Source of the DNA: Salinigranum rubrum
GTDB taxonomy: Archaea > Halobacteriota > Halobacteria > Halobacteriales > Haloferacaceae
Reading direction: 5' to 3'
Assembly: GCF_002906575.1 (NCBI RefSeq)
Contig: NZ_CP026309.1
Location: 744,001 to 808,000, forward strand
Length of the DNA: 64,000 nt
In this document: positions 60,453 to 64,000 of the stretch, in pieces
Position numbering within the stretch: the stretch's first letter is position 1
Layout: each line of letters opens with the position of its first letter
The notes under the pieces: generated by a model
The model's database searches: none
The model's input: the letters and a program-made list of their open reading frames with translations, nothing else
What the model was told of the DNA's origin: nothing
Position numbers and translations under genes: made by a program

Positions 60453-61073
60453 GGTGGGGTAGTTTACGCGGTGGATCCGTCGGTACACCGCACCGAGCGC
60501 GCGGAAGGCCCGTCCGTCGCGGATGGCGTCGACGACGGCTGCGGGCGTCAGGCGGTCGATGTCCAGCCGCGTCGAGAGTCGACCGACCTCGAACGGGACG
60601 TGCGCGTCGCTCCCGCCGACGAGTGGGAGGTCACGCTCGCGGGCGAGACGCTCTATCTTCCGGCGGTGTTCGGGGCGCTTCCCGTTCAGTTCGATGGCGT
60701 CGAAGTCGGCGTTCGCGGCTCGAAGCGTCGAGTTCCGGAACGGATGGGCGACGATGGCGGCACACCCTCGCTCGTGGGCGAGGTCGACCGCCTCGTGCGG
60801 GGTCAACTGTCCGGCGACCGTCCGTGTCGGCGGGTCCGGACCGACGACGAGGAGGTGCCCCCGCGTGGTCGATGTCTCGATGCCCGGGATGCAGGCGTCG
60901 TCGACGAGCGCCTCCGGGCGGAAGCAGTCGTGGTTCGTAACGGCGATACCGTCCAGTCCGCGAGACCGGGCCACCCGAAGCGCCACACGCACGCCGAACG
61001 GGTCGTACCAGGCTGCCACCTCCGGTCGGAGATGAAAGAACCGGCTGTGGGTGTGGAGGTCGCAGTCGAGCAT
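60234..61073 (-). CDS. PHP-domain metal-dependent phosphoesterase, 3' end apparently interrupted by the TnpB element
   Basis: The PHP part covers about 61073-60470: [48 protein letters not shown] and [14 protein letters not shown] supply the metal ligands. After RRIHRV near 60476 the frame runs into the mobile element and stops at 60234, adding about 80 foreign residues. The core enzyme (about 200 aa) may still fold, so it could be active with an altered tail. Such proteins hydrolyse small phosphoesters or nucleic acids. The ATG at 61073 is followed by LDCDLHTHS, the family start. Confidence 0.82.
   Translation of the reverse strand: MLDCDLHTHSRFFHLRPEVAAWYDPFGVRVALRVARSRGLDGIAVTNHDCFRPEALVDDACIPGIETSTTRGHLLVVGPDPPTRTVAGQLTPHEAVDLAHERGCAAIVAHPFRNSTLRAANADFDAIELNGKRPEHRRKIERLARERDLPLVGGSDAHVPFEVGRLSTRLDIDRLTPAAVVDAIRDGRAFRALGAVYRRIHRVNYPTLLAHGFAVRFGEGGAFAWTPVLASAGRLVIAVRVQRPAIQAHVYRCASARRRLRRAEMLQTDILRRVVVRVR
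60410..60459. repeat. Right-end hairpin of the TnpB element, probable omega RNA region
   Basis: CCCCACCCT (60410-60418) pairs with AGGGTGGGG (60451-60459), with a nested stem (TCAC...GTGA and GGCGAAGCC). It overlaps the last codons of tnpB. In characterised TnpB systems the guide RNA ends at this boundary and the guide is the flanking genomic DNA, here the PHP gene sequence from about 60467. Confidence 0.7.
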
Positions 61074-61180
61074 ACCTCCTGTGGGGAACAGGGCGTCGTA
61101 AAACGACGCTCTCCGGCCCCGGTGACTCCCCGCTGACACCTGGCGCCACAGCTTACTCCCCCGGGCGTGAGCAGTCGACG

Positions 61181-62104
61181 ATGGACAGCCCCTCCCCGGT
61201 CGTCGTCAGGAACCCGAACAGCGGTGACCGGACGCGTTCACGAAACGCGAAGCGGCTCGCGGCCGAACGCGGCTGGGAGGTGCTCGATAGCGAGGGCGGC
61301 GACCACGCGGTCGACCTGGCGGTCGAGGCGGCCGCGCGTACGGAGACGGTCGTCGCCTGCGGCGGCGACGGGACGCTGAACAAGGTCGTCCGCGGAGTGC
61401 GTGACGCGGACCGACTCGACGACGTCACGCTCGGCGTCCTCCCCGCGGGGACGGGCAACGACTTCGCCGACAACGTCGGCATCCGCGGCCTCGACCACGC
61501 GTTTTCCGTCGTCGAGTCGGGTGAGCGCCGCAGGCTCGACCTCGGGCTGGCGAACGACCGTGTCTTCTTGAACTCCTGCGTCGGCGGCCTGACCGCGGAG
61601 TCGAGCGCGCGGACCTCCCGCGAGCGCAAACGACAGCTCGGCGTGTTGGCGTACGTGTTGTCGACGCTGTCGACGGCCCGTGACTTCGAGGGACTGCGAC
61701 TGCACGTCTCGGCCGGCTCCGACCGCGACCCCGTCTGGGTCGGCGACGCGCTGCTGCTCCTCATCGGGAACGGCCGCCGGTTCCCCGGTGAGCGGATGCG
61801 CCAGGCGAACATGGAGGACGGACTCGTCAACGTCGTCATCATCGAGGAGGCCCCCGTCCTCGACTACCTGACGATGGGTGCGGCGGACAGCCTCCTCCGG
61901 CGGCGCGCCCGTCACCTCACCCGCGTGAAGACGTCACACCTCCACGTCACTCACGAGGGGGGCCCGGTCCGGTTCAGCCTCGACGGCGAGATGGTCGACA
62001 TCGACGACCTCACCGTCGACAGCCTCCCCGGGGCGATGCGCTTCTGCGTCGGCGCGGGGTACGACCCGACCCCCGTCGAATGGAGCACGCGTACCCCCGA
62101 GTGA
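61181..62104 (+). CDS. Diacylglycerol/lipid kinase family protein (YegS/DagK type)
   Basis: A 307-aa protein. The NAD-kinase-like N-domain has PVVVRNPNSGDRTR (phosphate-binding start), ETVVACGGDGTLNKVVRGV with GGDGT at 61-65, and LGVLPAGTGNDFADNVG (GTGNDFA). The C-terminal beta domain carries LLIGNGRRFPGERMRQANME and FSLDGEMVDIDD. It phosphorylates a lipid such as diacylglycerol or an archaeal ether-lipid equivalent. Divergent from the PHP gene. Confidence 0.92.
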   Translation: MDSPSPVVVRNPNSGDRTRSRNAKRLAAERGWEVLDSEGGDHAVDLAVEAAARTETVVACGGDGTLNKVVRGVRDADRLDDVTLGVLPAGTGNDFADNVGIRGLDHAFSVVESGERRRLDLGLANDRVFLNSCVGGLTAESSARTSRERKRQLGVLAYVLSTLSTARDFEGLRLHVSAGSDRDPVWVGDALLLLIGNGRRFPGERMRQANMEDGLVNVVIIEEAPVLDYLTMGAADSLLRRRARHLTRVKTSHLHVTHEGGPVRFSLDGEMVDIDDLTVDSLPGAMRFCVGAGYDPTPVEWSTRTPE

Positions 62105-62179
62105 CGCCTCCCTCTCCGCGCAGCGCGCTCGACGCGCCCCGAGGGAAACCGTTGAGTTCGTCCGGTCCCGAACGCCGAC

Positions 62180-62428
62180 GTGTCCGAGACGTACCTCTGT
62201 TCGGTCTGTCGCGAGCCCACGGAGCGCTCGTACGGGGTCAGATACATCGTGCTGACCTGTCCCGCCTGCGGGCGACACGGGCGGCACGTCCACGCCTCGC
62301 TGGTCCCGCTGCTCGACCGCGTTCCCGAGTCCGAGCGGTCCGACGACTGGGAGGACAGACCGCTGGACGAACGCCTGCTGGAGGCGCTCGAACGGGGAGA
62401 CATCTCGCTCGGCGACACGGCGGTCTGA
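62180..62428 (+). CDS. Small zinc-ribbon protein (GTG start)
   Basis: An 82-aa protein. YLCSVCREPTERSYGVRYIVLTCPACGRHGRHVHASL contains CxxC...CxxC plus HxRHxH, then an acidic helical tail (DDWEDRPLDERLLEALERGD). It has the look of the small zinc-finger proteins numerous in haloarchaea. Start GTG at 62180; no ATG is available. Same strand as the lipid kinase gene, 75 nt downstream. Confidence 0.8.
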   Translation: MSETYLCSVCREPTERSYGVRYIVLTCPACGRHGRHVHASLVPLLDRVPESERSDDWEDRPLDERLLEALERGDISLGDTAV

Positions 62429-62443
62429 ATCTCGGTCCGACCC

Positions 62444-63328
62444 TCAGCCCTGGTCGTCACGCCCGGCGAGGTACGCGCTCGTCGTCTCGGCGGCGGCCGA
62501 CCGGAACGCGCGGACGTCGATTCCCCCCTCGAAGAGCCGTCGGTGGTGTGCGCGGGCGACGCGGTCGACGACCCGGCCGTACAGCGCGTCGAACGTCACC
62601 GGCCGCCCCTCCGCTTGAAGCTGCCGAGCCACGCTGTCGAGGCGCTCTGTCGTCACGTGACGTCGAGCGAACCCCTCGGCGTCGTCGACAGTCGCCCCCG
62701 TGTCGCCGTCCACGCTCGCGCTCGCACCCGCCCCGGTGTCGGCGTCGGTGCTTCCCCCGGAGTCGCCGACGGACGGGTTCGAGAGCGCACAGCGGAGCCC
62801 GGTCTTGTTCCGGACCAGGACGCCGGCGGCCGGGCCGTCGTACCACGCTGAGGTGGGAAACTCGTACGACCCGGGACCGAAGTCGACCGCGCGCACCTCC
62901 GCACGGACCGTGTTGAGCGGGTCGAGCCCCAGTCGGGTGTAGATCTTCTCGACGCGGTCCGGCTGACGGTACTCCCCTTCGGACCAGACGTCGACGCCGA
63001 GGAAGCTGGGGGTCGCATCCCAGTCGTAGTCGACCCCGCGGCGGTGCATCGCGCGACCGAAGAAGACGACCGACTCGACGTCGTCGACCGCCGCTCTGAG
63101 CGCGCCGCGGTCGAACGACTCGCGGACGTGCCGCACGGCGTGACCGTACGCCGGCGGCGCGTCGTCGCCGAACACCCGAACGTCGTCGCCGAACCGGAGC
63201 CGCCCGTCCTCCTGCGCCTGAAACCGCAGCGGTGCGCCGTCGACCAGTTCGTGCAGCCAGAGGTGGCCGCGCTCGAACAGTGCCGGTGGCGCTTCGGCGG
63301 CGGGTGGGTACGAGGGGAACGCCTGCAT
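62444..63328 (-). CDS. RNA-ligase-like nucleotidyltransferase lacking the motif I lysine
   Basis: A 294-aa protein. The layout is that of Rnl2-like RNA ligases: N-terminal FERGHLWLHELVDGAPLRFQ at the motif I position, VVFFGRAMHRRGVDYDW with FLGVDVW (motif III/IIIa), and AAGVLVRNKTGLRCAL (motif IV/V). The nucleophilic Lys of KxDG is Leu28 (ELVDG), encoded by CTG, so this is not a single-base error from a Lys codon. An Asp/Ser/Gly-rich insert follows (about 205-235), then a helical C-domain. Either a non-catalytic RNA-binding derivative or a diverged enzyme. The ATG at 63328 is chosen by family start. Confidence 0.75.
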   Translation of the reverse strand: MQAFPSYPPAAEAPPALFERGHLWLHELVDGAPLRFQAQEDGRLRFGDDVRVFGDDAPPAYGHAVRHVRESFDRGALRAAVDDVESVVFFGRAMHRRGVDYDWDATPSFLGVDVWSEGEYRQPDRVEKIYTRLGLDPLNTVRAEVRAVDFGPGSYEFPTSAWYDGPAAGVLVRNKTGLRCALSNPSVGDSGGSTDADTGAGASASVDGDTGATVDDAEGFARRHVTTERLDSVARQLQAEGRPVTFDALYGRVVDRVARAHHRRLFEGGIDVRAFRSAAAETTSAYLAGRDDQG

Positions 63329-63534
63329 TCGTGTGTCGACACTCGGCGGCCACCGGGAAGTCGTTTCGCTCCCGGACGTGTGACGCTGGGCGCGTGGTGA
63401 ACGGTTCGCGGGCGTCGAGACGTGTTCGCGGGTGTCGACTCGTGGTGTGAACGCGCGGACACGCGAACGCGCCAAAAGAGCGGGTCGGTCGAGGGAATCC
63501 GCGGGGGGAGCGCGCGAACGAGTCGTCCGCCGGG

Positions 63535-64000
63535 CTATCGACGACGACGAGCGACGAACGCGGTGACGAGCGTCAGCGCGAGCGCGGTCAGCGCGATGCC
63601 GCCGGCGGGGAAGGCGAACTCGGTCGCGGTCGTCTCGGCCGCGGTGCCATCAGCGCCTTCGGCGTCCGATGGTGCGGCCGAGGCGTCTCCCGTTTCGGAG
63701 TCGGCGTCGCCCGCGTCACCCTCGGTCGCTGCGGTGTCCTCACCGGCGGTGACGGTCACGGTTCCCGACTCGCTTGCGGGGTCCACGGACGCGCCGCCGT
63801 CGGCGTCGAACTGGAGCGGTTCGACGGAGAGGGTGATGTCACCGGCCATCCCGCTGGACACCTCGACGGTCGCGAGCACGACGTCGCTCGCTCCGGGCTG
63901 GACCTGCTGGTTCAGGTCCGCGGCTTCGAGCGTGACGCTCGACCCGTCCTCGGAGAGAGCGGGCTCGGAGGTCAGCCCGAACGTGTCCGGGTAGCTCGCA
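63535..64000 (-). CDS. C-terminal part of a cell-surface protein (window edge)
   Basis: The frame is open to the window end. The visible 154 residues begin SYPDTFGLTSEPALSEDG and contain a cohesin-like beta domain (VTLEAADLNQQVQPGASDVV, ITLSVEPLQFDADGG), then an acidic Asp/Ala/Glu/Thr stalk, then a C-terminal membrane helix and RRRR. The helix-plus-Arg ending is the form of haloarchaeal surface-anchor tails, but a clear PGF motif is absent. The N-terminus lies outside. Confidence 0.8.
   Translation of the reverse strand, partial: ASYPDTFGLTSEPALSEDGSSVTLEAADLNQQVQPGASDVVLATVEVSSGMAGDITLSVEPLQFDADGGASVDPASESGTVTVTAGEDTAATEGDAGDADSETGDASAAPSDAEGADGTAAETTATEFAFPAGGIALTALALTLVTAFVARRRR

Larger units (their letters stand above)
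59010..60466 (+). mobile_element. IS1341-type (solo TnpB) insertion element
   Basis: An intact TnpB gene is bracketed by two related long hairpins: left 59025-59067 (CCCCGACCT...AGGTCGGGG) and right 60410-60459 (CCCCACCCT...AGGGTGGGG). No TnpA is present, so the element depends on a transposase elsewhere or moves through TnpB-assisted retention. Outer limits are inferred from the interrupted PHP gene: removing about 59010-60464 would restore a plausible PHP C-terminus ending RIHRVTLKTGRR. Confidence 0.75.

Noticed and set aside
1-64000. tRNA, rRNA or riboswitch genes
   Set aside because: I saw no cloverleaf-like GGTTCRANTCC blocks with matching stems and no conserved rRNA segments; a covariance-model scan would settle it.

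Overview
The window comes from a halophilic archaeon (class Halobacteria). The evidence is high GC with strongly acidic proteins, many twin-arginine lipoproteins (RR followed by an LAGC-type lipobox), Bat/HTH_10 regulators, HalX response regulators, PGF-type C-terminal anchors, archaeal TATA boxes about 25-27 nt upstream of leaderless starts, and an IS1341-type TnpB element. I see no rRNA, tRNA or CRISPR array.

Layout. 1-1260: a divergent SDR / IclR-regulator pair with three copies of one palindrome. 1780-2753: a lipoprotein and a tiny zinc ribbon. 2893-9930 (minus): an overlapping archaeal type IV pilus/Tad-like operon (ATPase, two-domain membrane platform, five short one-helix proteins); its ATPase is split by a frameshift. 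10076-13422: RNA-ligase partner PIN protein, M50-CBS protease and a HEAT-repeat protein. 13426-16813: an iron-type operon with DtxR-like boxes around the TATA region, two tandem binding lipoproteins and a flavoprotein, followed by an MFS transporter. 18451-32667: two fused DppD-DppF ATPases (one frameshifted), a complete oligopeptide-type ABC operon, a CoA-ester lyase, two unusual MBL-fold proteins and an NDP-forming acyl-CoA synthetase, which look like uptake and CoA-dependent breakdown of an unknown substrate. 32874-37225: Bat-type regulator, Pab1020-type RNA ligase, DUF892 protein, thermonuclease and a small barrel protein.

37396-46404 is the most unusual part. A decayed integrase borders two paralogous, undescribed small secreted proteins that share DGKGND and GNDATxxAFPIxN motifs. 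They lie on opposite strands and share an upstream element placed exactly 25 nt before each ATG. Between and beside them lie a histidine kinase, a PAS-GAF Bat-type regulator, a PGF-pre-PGF surface protein, a dCache-type histidine kinase and a HalX response regulator. I propose a surface or secreted-peptide signalling island.

46499-52748: remnant FAD-linked oxidase, SDR, a galactose-oxidase-like copper radical oxidase, membrane proteins (including BrkB and DUF502). 53013-57779: a complete branched-chain amino-acid-type ABC operon. 57947-64000: methyltransferase, ribbon-helix-helix protein, a TnpB element that appears to have landed in the 3' end of a PHP-domain gene, a lipid kinase, a zinc ribbon, an RNA-ligase-like protein lacking the nucleophilic lysine, and the C-terminus of a surface protein.

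Caution: three genes are broken at runs of 5-6 G/C that each lack one base, and a fourth run is suspect. An intact paralog within the window has the longer run. Assembly undercalls are at least as likely as real mutations.
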